A stretch of DNA of 64,000 nucleotides from JAJXZJ01 sp050012855 (lineage in GTDB: Bacteria; Verrucomicrobiota; Verrucomicrobiia; Limisphaerales; J093). This document shows, piece by piece, positions 27,733 through 35,429 of this stretch; within the stretch, counting starts at the first letter, position 1; the number at the start of each line of letters is the position of its first letter. The notes beneath the pieces were generated by a model that did no database searches, was not told the DNA's origin, and saw only the letters and a program-made list of their open reading frames with translations. Location: positions 1 to 64,000 of the forward strand of contig JBEKGJ010000024.1 in assembly GCA_050012855.1 (NCBI GenBank), written 5' to 3'. Position numbers and translations under genes: made by a program.

Positions 27733-29259
27733 ATGTCCACCGCCAGTTACCTGAATGCCGCCGACTGGTCGGTGATCGGACTCTACCTGGCGGGCGTGAT
27801 CCTGCTCGGGGTTTGGTTCGGCCGCGACCAAAAGACCACGCGCGACTATTTCCTGGGCAGCCGCAACATCCCATGGTGGGGCATTGGCTTTTCCATCGTC
27901 GCGGCGGAAACCAGCGCGCTCACGATCATCGGCGTGCCGGCCATGGCGTACGGCGGCAACCTTGGCTTCATCCAGATGGTCGCCGGTTACGTGATCGCCC
28001 GGATTCTGCTCGCGGTCGTGATGGTGCCCCATTACTTCAAGGGCGAGATTTACTCACCCTACCAGCTCTTCGCGAACGCGTTTGGCCCGGCGGCGCGGCA
28101 GATGGCGGGCGGATTGTTTCTGCTCAGCGAAACGCTGGCCGCCGGCGTGCGCGTCTATGTTGCCTGCATCCCGATCCAACTCATGCTGGGCATCGACGTC
28201 CTGCCGGCGATCCTGCTGTTCGTCGGACTTTCGCTGGCCTACACCTACGTGGGGGGCGTGAAGGCGGTGATCTGGACCGACGCGCTGCAGTTCGGGCTGT
28301 TCCTGCTCGGCGGTGTTTTCGCGCTGGCGTACATCCCGGCGCTGGTGGAAGGCGGCCTGCCGGCGGTGCTGCGCGAAGCCGCGGCGGGCGGCAAGCTGAC
28401 CTGGCTCAACCCGCACTTCTCGCTCGCCGCGCCTTACAACCTGTGGATGGGCCTGATCGGCGGCTCATTCGTCACGCTTTCGTCACACGGCGCCGAACAG
28501 CTCATCGTGCAGCGCGTGCTCGCCTGCCGAAACGTCCGCGATGGCCGGCGCGCCCTCATCCTCAGCGCGGTCCTGATCCTGCCGCTGTTCCTGATCTTCC
28601 TGCTCGCCGGGGCCATGCTCTGGGTCTATTACCGCCACGCGCCGCTGGCGATCCCGCTGCCCGAAGTGCGCCCCGGCATCAAGGCCAACGATTTCATCTT
28701 CCCGATCTTCATGCTCACCGCGGTGCCGCACTGGCTGAAGGGGTTTCTCATCGTCGCCATCCTCTCGGCGGCCATGTCGTCGGTCAGTTCGGCCCTCACC
28801 TCGCTGGCCTCGGTTTCTACGATGGATTTTATGAAACACCTGCTGCTCGGGCGGAGCGAGGCGTTTTATCTCCGGTTCAGCAAAACCTCGACGATCCTCT
28901 GGGCGGCGGCGCTGGTGGGGGTTGCCTACGCGAGCCGGGAAGTCACGTTCGTGCTGAACGCGGCGTTTTCGTTGCGCGGCCTGACCAGCGGGGCACTGCT
29001 GGGCGGCCTGCTGCTGGCTCTGTTCTGGCGCCGCGGCGGCGCACGATCGGTCGTGCTCGGCATGGCGGTGGCCGTGGCCACCATGACCGCGATCCAGGTG
29101 CTGCCACAATTGCCAGCCACGCAGGCGTGGTGGAAGCGGGTTATCGGACCGGAAATCTTCTGGCCGTGGTTCACGTTGATCGGCACGGTCGTCACCATGG
29201 GCACCGCGTGGACCATCCAGCGCCTGAATCGAGCCACGACTCCGCTGCGGGCGCCGTAG
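27733..29259 (+). CDS. sodium/solute symporter, SSS family
   Basis: The 508-residue protein has about 13 hydrophobic helices. It carries the family blocks D-Y-F-L-G-S-R at residues 37-43, then A-E-T-S-A-L-T-I-I-G for the sodium-binding helix break, and S-S-H-G-A-E-Q-L-I-V-Q-R in the middle. Members move sugars, myo-inositol, proline or acetate with Na+. Sugar-related enzymes in this window make a sugar likely, but that is inference. It starts 24 bases after the UreF-like gene. Confidence 0.85.
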   Translation: MSTASYLNAADWSVIGLYLAGVILLGVWFGRDQKTTRDYFLGSRNIPWWGIGFSIVAAETSALTIIGVPAMAYGGNLGFIQMVAGYVIARILLAVVMVPHYFKGEIYSPYQLFANAFGPAARQMAGGLFLLSETLAAGVRVYVACIPIQLMLGIDVLPAILLFVGLSLAYTYVGGVKAVIWTDALQFGLFLLGGVFALAYIPALVEGGLPAVLREAAAGGKLTWLNPHFSLAAPYNLWMGLIGGSFVTLSSHGAEQLIVQRVLACRNVRDGRRALILSAVLILPLFLIFLLAGAMLWVYYRHAPLAIPLPEVRPGIKANDFIFPIFMLTAVPHWLKGFLIVAILSAAMSSVSSALTSLASVSTMDFMKHLLLGRSEAFYLRFSKTSTILWAAALVGVAYASREVTFVLNAAFSLRGLTSGALLGGLLLALFWRRGGARSVVLGMAVAVATMTAIQVLPQLPATQAWWKRVIGPEIFWPWFTLIGTVVTMGTAWTIQRLNRATTPLRAP

Positions 29260-29270
29260 CTGCTGCGTGC

Positions 29271-30065
29271 TCAGCGCAGGAGGAAGATCAGCATAAGCGC
29301 GGCGAGGATGATGCGGTACCAGCCGAACCCCTTGAAGGTATGCGTCTGCACGAAACCCAGCAGCCATTTCACCGCGATGAACGAGACGATCGCGGAAACC
29401 ACTGTGCACAGCGCCAGCGCACCCCAGTTCTCCGGCCCGGCGTCGAGCGGCGGATGATGCAGCGCCTTGAAAATCTTCAGCCCGCCCGCCGCCAGCATCG
29501 TCGGAATGCCCACCAGGAAGGAAAACTCGGTCGCCGCCACACGACCCATTCCCAGGATCAGCATGAGCAGGATGGTCGCGCCCGACCGGGACGTACCGGG
29601 GAAGATCGCGGCCAGCAACTGACCGAGGCCCACCGCGACCACGACCGTCCAGGCCACGTCGTTGCGAGTGGGTTTGCCGGCCAGCCAGGTTTCCACGGCG
29701 ACGAACAGCACGCCGCCAATGAGGAGCGCGAGGGCCACGGGCAGGACCGTTTCCGGCAGTTTGAAGTGCAGTTTGTCGAGGATCAGCCCGCCAACACCGG
29801 TGATCCCGAAAGCCACCAGCACCTTGAGGATGAAATCGCGGGCCTGCGGATCCTCGCGCCAGCGGAGCAACTGCCGCAGGCGCTCGGGAAAGAGCGGGAT
29901 GACCGCGACCACGGCGCCGCACTGAATGACCACGTTGAACAGGTCGCTTTGCTTGATACCAAAGAGATGCTCGGTCAGGAGCAGGTGGCCGGTGGAGGAG
30001 ACGGGCAGAAACTCCGTGATTCCCTCCACAACACCCAGCAGGATTGCGATGAGCCAGACAGACAT
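29271..30065 (-). CDS. uppP: undecaprenyl-diphosphatase
   Basis: The 264-residue membrane protein has G-V-V-E-G-I-T-E-F-L-P-V-S-S-T-G-H near its N-terminus and F-P-G-T-S-R-S-G-A-T further on, the two catalytic motifs of BacA/UppP. It recycles the lipid carrier used for cell-wall and glycan assembly. Its end lies 11 bases from the convergent symporter gene. The start at 30065 puts the first helix at the N-terminus. Confidence 0.92.
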   Translation of the reverse strand: MSVWLIAILLGVVEGITEFLPVSSTGHLLLTEHLFGIKQSDLFNVVIQCGAVVAVIPLFPERLRQLLRWREDPQARDFILKVLVAFGITGVGGLILDKLHFKLPETVLPVALALLIGGVLFVAVETWLAGKPTRNDVAWTVVVAVGLGQLLAAIFPGTSRSGATILLMLILGMGRVAATEFSFLVGIPTMLAAGGLKIFKALHHPPLDAGPENWGALALCTVVSAIVSFIAVKWLLGFVQTHTFKGFGWYRIILAALMLIFLLR

Positions 30066-30162
30066 GGCGCGTTTAGACGCGAAAAGCGCGCCGGAGGCAA
30101 GTCGCAAATCCCGGTTGCAATTCCCGGTGGCAGTATCCCGATTTGGTGAGGTTATGACGAGC

Positions 30163-30230
30163 CGGCTCGCGGGAACCCGTCTGCCGCAGTACAGGCAGGC
30201 GCCCCACCGACAAGCCAAATTGGGACATTA
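30163..30230. repeat. intergenic palindromic repeat, family shared with 23188 and 42583
   Basis: The gap between uppP and the sigma factor gene holds GCCGGCTCGCGGG followed by a hairpin and then the GCCCCACCGACAAGCC motif also found at 22952-22980 and 23188-23216. Read on the minus strand it resembles the 42583-42630 element. Confidence 0.5.
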
Positions 30231-30255
30231 CCACCCAGGTCCCGGCCTCTCCTGC

Positions 30256-31671
30256 TCAGGGTTTGCCGGCCGGCGCCGCCAGGTGGGGCGCCTCCCAGGC
30301 GGAAGAATCGGGCGTGGTGGTGGTGGCTTCCTGCACCGAGCCGTCCACCAGGGCATAATGCCGGACCCAATTACCGTTCGGCGCCTGCCGCGGCGTGCGC
30401 TCGCGGAAGAGGATGACTTCGGGCTCAGTTTCGGCGATTGGCCGCGACTGGGGCATGAACTCGAATAGGTCCAGGGTTACGCCCCCGCCGAACTGCGGCG
30501 GCAGTTCCGCCTTCATCTGGTCAAACGTCGTCGGCAGAACATCGTTGTGATCCAGCGCAAAGAGCTTTGCGGCCAGACCCATCTGTTTCATGGCATTGGC
30601 GATGTCAATGGACTGCTGTTTGAACTGATCTGGCGGAACGGCCAGCGCCGGGTCGGCGGCCGTCGCCAAGGCGGGCGGGGCGCTGGAGGCGAGCCTTGCG
30701 CCAGCCGCGATCTGTCGCCTCAGCCCTGCCACCTCCCCCCGCAACCGGATCAACTCGGCGTGCTCGCTGCGCAGACGCGCCAGTTCGCCAGGGTCCACCT
30801 GCAAGTTGGCCAGCCGTTCGTTCTCGGTCTTCAACCCGGCGACCTGCGACGCCGTCTGCTTGAGTGACAGGTTCTCCTCGCGGAGATGGCCGAGGCTTGT
30901 TTGTTGAATGGCGATCGGTGTGGCCACGGCGGCCACTGCGATCGTAGCGAGCATGAGTTTGGTCTTCATAAGCATGATGGTTTGAGCAATTCCGACAGTG
31001 CCCGCCGCACTCGCGGCGGCCAGGGAAGCGGTTGAGACGACGGCGGCCAGTCCGGCCGGCGCCGCCTCGGCACTGGCGACCGCCAGCGCCAGGGTGAGCC
31101 CCACCGCGCTGGTGGCGACACCGCGCCGTCCAACCTGCGCGCGCAGTTTCTCAACGGCGCGGCTGATCCGCCGCTGGGCCGCGGCTTCGGTGCTGCCCAG
31201 CGCCGCGCCGACTTCGGCAAAACTCTTGCCCGAAAGGTAGCGGAGCACCACGGCGTCGCGGTCGGCCTGGTCGAGGGTGTTGAGGGCCGCGTCCAACAGC
31301 GGTTGCAGTGCTTCCGCCGCGCGGGCGTCAGCCGGATCAGCGGCTTGCAGCGGGTTAAGTTCCATGACCTGCCTTTCACGAGCGGCGCGCCGGGCGTTGC
31401 CGCGCACGAGGTTGGCGGCGGCCAGGCACGCGGCCCGGTGCAACCAGCCGGCCAGAACGGTGCCGCGGGGCAGACGGTCCGCCTTGCGCGCCAGATCCGC
31501 GAACACGGTCTGGGCCACGTCGCGGGCCTGGTCACCGTCCCCGGTGATGCGCCGGGCCGCACTCCAGACGAGGTTCAGGTACCGGCGCACCAATTCCGTG
31601 AACGCGTCCTCCGCCCGCTGGCGGGCGTAGCGCTGAAGCAGTTCGGCATCGTCGCTCATCGTCGTCACCAT
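30256..31671 (-). CDS. ECF sigma factor fused to a membrane and coiled-coil tail
   Basis: The 471-residue protein starts with ECF sigma region 2 (A-F-T-E-L-V-R-R-Y near residue 23, then D-V-A-Q-T-V-F-A-D-L-A) and region 4 (L-S-G-K-S-F-A-E-V-G-A-A-L-G, about 150-163), complete to about residue 180. Then follow one or two hydrophobic segments (about 188-250), a coiled coil of about 60 residues with heptads, and a soluble domain to the end. A sigma factor normally has none of this tail. The fusion suggests that the factor is tethered to the membrane and released or activated by a signal. No anti-sigma gene is adjacent. Starts at 31671 and 31659 are equally possible. Confidence 0.75.
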   Translation of the reverse strand: MVTTMSDDAELLQRYARQRAEDAFTELVRRYLNLVWSAARRITGDGDQARDVAQTVFADLARKADRLPRGTVLAGWLHRAACLAAANLVRGNARRAARERQVMELNPLQAADPADARAAEALQPLLDAALNTLDQADRDAVVLRYLSGKSFAEVGAALGSTEAAAQRRISRAVEKLRAQVGRRGVATSAVGLTLALAVASAEAAPAGLAAVVSTASLAAASAAGTVGIAQTIMLMKTKLMLATIAVAAVATPIAIQQTSLGHLREENLSLKQTASQVAGLKTENERLANLQVDPGELARLRSEHAELIRLRGEVAGLRRQIAAGARLASSAPPALATAADPALAVPPDQFKQQSIDIANAMKQMGLAAKLFALDHNDVLPTTFDQMKAELPPQFGGGVTLDLFEFMPQSRPIAETEPEVILFRERTPRQAPNGNWVRHYALVDGSVQEATTTTPDSSAWEAPHLAAPAGKP

Positions 31672-31765
31672 TTAACACCCGCCGCGGATCATTTCAGACA
31701 ATTAATCGCACCGTGCGCATCAAACCGCGCTTCCCAAGCCGGAATGGATATGCTAAAGGGCGGGC

Positions 31766-32644
31766 ATGAAACTTACCTCGTTTCCCGTTGCGTTCGCCCT
31801 TTCGGCCCTGGCCGTGGGCTTGGCCATGATCAGTCTGACGGCGGCTGATGCCGGCATCGGCCCGAGCTTCACCGGTCCCGTCGGCCTTCAACTCTACAGC
31901 CTCCGCGATTCGTTCAAGACGAACGTGACCGGCTCGTTGGACAAGGTCCAGAAACTCGGCTTCAAATACGCCGAGCTGGCCGGCACCTACGGGCTCGACG
32001 CCGCCAGGTTCAAGGCCTTGCTCGCCGAGCGCGGCATCACGCCCATCGCCACCCACATTGGTTTCGAGCAGTGGCGCGACAACCCCGAGGCCGCGGCCGC
32101 CGAGGCCGAGGCGCTGGGCCTCAAGTTCGTCGGCTGCGCCTGGATCCCACACCAGGGCGATTTCGATGAGAAGACGTGCCGCGAGGCGATCGCCGTGTTC
32201 AACCGCGCCGGCGAAACGCTCGCCAAACGGGGGATGAAATTCTTCTACCACGTGCATGGCTATGAATTCCAACCCTTCGGCCAGGGCACGCTGTTCGATG
32301 TGCTGATGACCGGCACCAACCCGAAGTTCGTGAGTTTCGAAATGGACATTTTCTGGATCGTGTTCCCGGGCCAGGACCCGGTCAAGTTGCTCAAGAAATA
32401 CGGGCACCGCTGGGAGCTGATGCATTTGAAAGACATGCGGAAGGGCCTGAAGACCGGCTCGCTGTCCGGCGGCACCGACGTGACCAACGACGTCGCCTGC
32501 GGCGAGGGGCAGATGGATCTTCCCGCCATCCTGAAAGCCGCCAAGCAGGTCGGCGTGAAGTGGTACTTCATCGAGGACGAATCGCCGAGTGTCGAGCAGC
32601 AGCTACCCGTCAGCCTGCGTTATCTCGAAGGAGTCAAATTCTGA
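31766..32644 (+). CDS. exported sugar isomerase/epimerase-like TIM barrel
   Basis: The 292-residue protein has an N-terminal signal peptide (hydrophobic core about 8-24), then an AP-endonuclease-like (beta/alpha)8 barrel starting G-L-Q-L-Y-S-L-R-D. It includes H-V-H-G-Y-E, F-E-M-D-I-F-W and W-E-L-M-H-L-K-D, and ends with I-E-D-E near the metal site. The His/Glu/Asp ligands of the xylose-isomerase-like superfamily are present. The specific sugar is unknown. Confidence 0.75.
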   Translation: MKLTSFPVAFALSALAVGLAMISLTAADAGIGPSFTGPVGLQLYSLRDSFKTNVTGSLDKVQKLGFKYAELAGTYGLDAARFKALLAERGITPIATHIGFEQWRDNPEAAAAEAEALGLKFVGCAWIPHQGDFDEKTCREAIAVFNRAGETLAKRGMKFFYHVHGYEFQPFGQGTLFDVLMTGTNPKFVSFEMDIFWIVFPGQDPVKLLKKYGHRWELMHLKDMRKGLKTGSLSGGTDVTNDVACGEGQMDLPAILKAAKQVGVKWYFIEDESPSVEQQLPVSLRYLEGVKF

Positions 32645-32683
32645 AGCCCCTCCGGGCGTGGATCGCAAGCCGGGCGAAAGCTG

Positions 32684-33340
32684 ATGAACTGTCTCGTCAC
32701 GGCTGGTCCAACGGTTGAACCGCTTGACCAGGTGCGCCGGCTCACGAACTTCTCGACGGGCCGGCTCGGCGGGGAACTCGCGGACCACCTTGTCGCCCGC
32801 GGCCACCACGTCACGCTGCTCCTGGCCGAATCCGCCACCTGGCCCGGATCGTCCCGCGCCCACACGGTCGAGCGCTTTTCGACGACGGCGGACCTGCGCG
32901 CCCGGATGTTCCGGCTCGCCGGCGGCGTGGACGCGGTGTTTCACGCCGCGGCGGTGAGCGATTTCGCCTTTGGCCAGGTTTGGCGACGGCTCCCGGCCGG
33001 CGAACTCGAACTGGTCAAGGCCGGCAAGTTGACCACGCGCGCCGGGACGCTCCTCACGGAACTGACGCCCACGCCCAAGATCATCGGCGAACTTCGTGAC
33101 GCGTTTCCCGGGGCGCTGCTCGTCGGCTGGAAGTTCGAGGTGGACGGCGGCCGGTTGGGCGCGTTGGCCGCCTCCGCCCGCCAGTTGCGCGAGTGCCGCA
33201 CGAACGCCTGCGTGCTGAACGGCCCGGCGTATGGACCGGGCTTCGCGTTGTGCGTCGCCAGCGGAATCGCCGCGGACCTGCCGGACCGGCTGGCGTTGTT
33301 CGCCGCCCTGGAGGTTCTGCTCGACACCCGCAAGGCCTGA
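32684..33340 (+). CDS. CoaB-type phosphopantothenate-cysteine ligase domain protein
   Basis: The 218-residue protein matches the CoaB half of CoaBC: V-T-A-G-P-T-V-E-P-L-D near the start, then R-x-L-T-N-F-S-T-G-R-L-G, and later A-A-A-V-S-D-F. It would ligate cysteine to phosphopantothenate in coenzyme A synthesis. There is no CoaC (decarboxylase) half, so the decarboxylase must be elsewhere if this is functional. It converges on the next gene with an 11-base gap. Confidence 0.75.
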   Translation: MNCLVTAGPTVEPLDQVRRLTNFSTGRLGGELADHLVARGHHVTLLLAESATWPGSSRAHTVERFSTTADLRARMFRLAGGVDAVFHAAAVSDFAFGQVWRRLPAGELELVKAGKLTTRAGTLLTELTPTPKIIGELRDAFPGALLVGWKFEVDGGRLGALAASARQLRECRTNACVLNGPAYGPGFALCVASGIAADLPDRLALFAALEVLLDTRKA

Positions 33341-33351
33341 GCCACGGCGCT

Positions 33352-34242
33352 TCAACCGGCCGCCCGCGGGGTGATGTCCTTGACGAGTTGCTCCAACCGG
33401 CGTCCGTATTCCACGTAGTTGGCGTACTGCGCCGCCGCGGGGGCGGTTTTCTGCGCGTCGTGGAACACCACCGCCATGTGGGGTTCGATCGAAATGCCAC
33501 CGTTGTAACCGCGGCGCAGCGCGTCCCGCAAAATGTCCCGCACACGACCGTCACCTTCGCCGGGCCAGCGGTAATCGGCGTCGTTGGCGGCCGGATTCCA
33601 CACGGCGTCCTTCACGTGGATGTGAACGGTCAGATCGCGCACCGCCTCCCAAAACTCCCACGGATCCTGCCGCGGCCAGGGTTTTGGCCGGGAGCGGTCG
33701 GGGTTGAAGATCGGGTTGGCGGTGTCGAAGACCCATTTCAGGCCCGGCACCTCGGCCAGTAACTGCAGCGCATGGCGCGGGCTCATCCCGCCATGGTTCA
33801 TGCAGTTCTCGTGGACCGGTTGGAGCCCGGCGTCGCGGAACATCCGCGTCACTTCGCGAACGCGGGCAATGACCACCAGCGGAATTTCGTCGGCGTCGTC
33901 CGCCGGCTTGAAGCTCATGATGCGAATGAGCCGTGTGCCCAGCCGTTGCAGGCGCGGAATGGCCCGGCGCACCTCCGCCAGTGTCACCGCAAACGGTGTG
34001 TCCACCGTCTTACCCCAGTTCATAATGGCCGAGCCGAAACAGCAGACGCCGACACCCGCCGCCGCCAGCCGTTCGACCACAACTTCAAAAGCCGCGTCGG
34101 GCAGATCATGGTAATTCGCCCGGGCAAAGCCTGGCACTTCGACGGCCCGGGCCTCGAGGCTGGTCCACCCGAGTTCGCGCGTGGCCCGGATTTGCGTGTC
34201 GAGGTCGGCGCCCGCTTCGTCGGCAATGCCAGTAAGGAACAT
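33352..34242 (-). CDS. sugar isomerase/epimerase-like TIM barrel, cytoplasmic
   Basis: The 296-residue protein begins F-L-T-G-I-A-D-E-A-G, a typical start of xylose-isomerase-like TIM barrels. It has H-E-N-C-M-N-H near the middle, D-T-A-N-P at the metal site, H-I-H-V-K-D and S-I-E-P-H towards the end. It has no signal peptide, unlike the exported 31766 protein. The ATG at 34242 gives this start. It lies 23 bases after the MetF gene and reads the same way, so the two may be co-transcribed. Confidence 0.8.
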   Translation of the reverse strand: MFLTGIADEAGADLDTQIRATRELGWTSLEARAVEVPGFARANYHDLPDAAFEVVVERLAAAGVGVCCFGSAIMNWGKTVDTPFAVTLAEVRRAIPRLQRLGTRLIRIMSFKPADDADEIPLVVIARVREVTRMFRDAGLQPVHENCMNHGGMSPRHALQLLAEVPGLKWVFDTANPIFNPDRSRPKPWPRQDPWEFWEAVRDLTVHIHVKDAVWNPAANDADYRWPGEGDGRVRDILRDALRRGYNGGISIEPHMAVVFHDAQKTAPAAAQYANYVEYGRRLEQLVKDITPRAAG

Positions 34243-34265
34243 AATTGGAGTTGGGTTCGCGTTGC

Positions 34266-35162
34266 TCACGCCGGCGCCAGGCCGAGGTTCTGCAGGATTC
34301 GCGTGGTCGAATGGACCCTGTTTAGCGTGTAGAAGTGCAGCCCGGGCACGCCCTGACGCAACAGGTCCGCGCACTGCTGCGTGGCATACTCGATGCCGAA
34401 CTCGGTCGCCGCGGCCTCGTCGTCGCCGAACTTCGCCAGGTCGGCCTGCAGCGTCGTCGGCAGCGTCGCGCCGCACAGCGCCACGAACCGCCGGATTTGC
34501 CCGGCGTTCAGGATCGGGATGACGCCCGGGACGATCGGCACGGTCACCCCGAGCCTGGCCGTGAGGAAATCGCGAAATTCGTAGAACCAGCGGTTGTCGA
34601 AGAAAAGCTGCGTGATGACAAAGTGGGCGCCGCAGTCAATCTTCGCCTTCAGCCGCTGCCAGTCCACCTGCCGGCCGGCCTGGCACTCCGGGTGCCCCTC
34701 GGGAAAGCCTGCCACGCCGATCGAGAACCCGCCCTGCTCGCGGGTCACGGTGACCAGTTCATGCGCGAACTCGAAGCCGCCTTCCGGCCGTACGAAGGCG
34801 TTCGTGCCCGCCAGCGGATCGCCCCGCAACGCCAGGATGTTCCGGATGCCGCGGGTCCGCGCCTCCGCCAGCAGCGCCACAATCTCCTGGCGGGTTGCGC
34901 CCACGCAGGTGAGATGCGCCATCCCGGGCGTGCTGAAATCCCGCTGGATTCGCTCCACCATCCCCAGCGTCTTGTCCCGCGTGCTGCCGCCGGCGCCGTA
35001 GGTAACGGAACAAAACGCGGGCTTCAACCGCAACAGCGCCGGCAGGGTTTTCGCCAACCACACGCGGTCGCCCTCTTCCGTCTTCGGCGTGAAAAACTCG
35101 AAGGACACCAGGGCCCGACCGGCGGCCCGACCCGCCGCGTAGAGTTCAGGAATCGCCTGCAT
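34266..35162 (-). CDS. metF: methylenetetrahydrofolate reductase
   Basis: The 298-residue protein has F-E-F-F-T-P-K at residues 21-27, C-S-V-T-Y-G-A-G-G-S-T for folate/FAD binding, L-R-G-D-P, and I-T-Q-L-F-F-D, all MTHFR signatures. It makes 5-methyltetrahydrofolate for methionine synthesis. I see no SAM riboswitch in the 260 bases upstream; a 107-bp palindromic repeat lies there instead. Confidence 0.93.
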   Translation of the reverse strand: MQAIPELYAAGRAAGRALVSFEFFTPKTEEGDRVWLAKTLPALLRLKPAFCSVTYGAGGSTRDKTLGMVERIQRDFSTPGMAHLTCVGATRQEIVALLAEARTRGIRNILALRGDPLAGTNAFVRPEGGFEFAHELVTVTREQGGFSIGVAGFPEGHPECQAGRQVDWQRLKAKIDCGAHFVITQLFFDNRWFYEFRDFLTARLGVTVPIVPGVIPILNAGQIRRFVALCGATLPTTLQADLAKFGDDEAAATEFGIEYATQQCADLLRQGVPGLHFYTLNRVHSTTRILQNLGLAPA

Positions 35163-35248
35163 GATGGGGTGATCATGAACCTCTTATCCGCCGCGCGCAA
35201 GCCGCCATGGCGGCGTCACCCCGCAGGGGTGCATCCCCGCTCGCCCTC

Positions 35249-35355
35249 GCGCGCAGGTCTGTGACCCGCAGCACGACCGCAGGCAAGGCTGCGTTGGAGT
35301 CTTCCGGGCGTTTTCATGCTGGCGAGGTTGCTGCGACTCGCAAAGTCGCGCGCCG
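35249..35355. repeat. 107-bp terminal-inverted-repeat element, copy 2
   Basis: It begins GCGCGCAGGTC and ends with TGCTGCGACTC...GCGCGCCG, matching both ends of the element at 15338-15446 with almost the same total length (107 versus 109 bp). Internal palindromes are partly decayed. Confidence 0.65.
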
Positions 35356-35429
35356 CTCGTCCCGCCAGAGGCACAAAGTTCTGTCGCGATGCCGGATGCG
35401 CTTTCCGTTGGCCAGCGGGAGTTCGCTCC

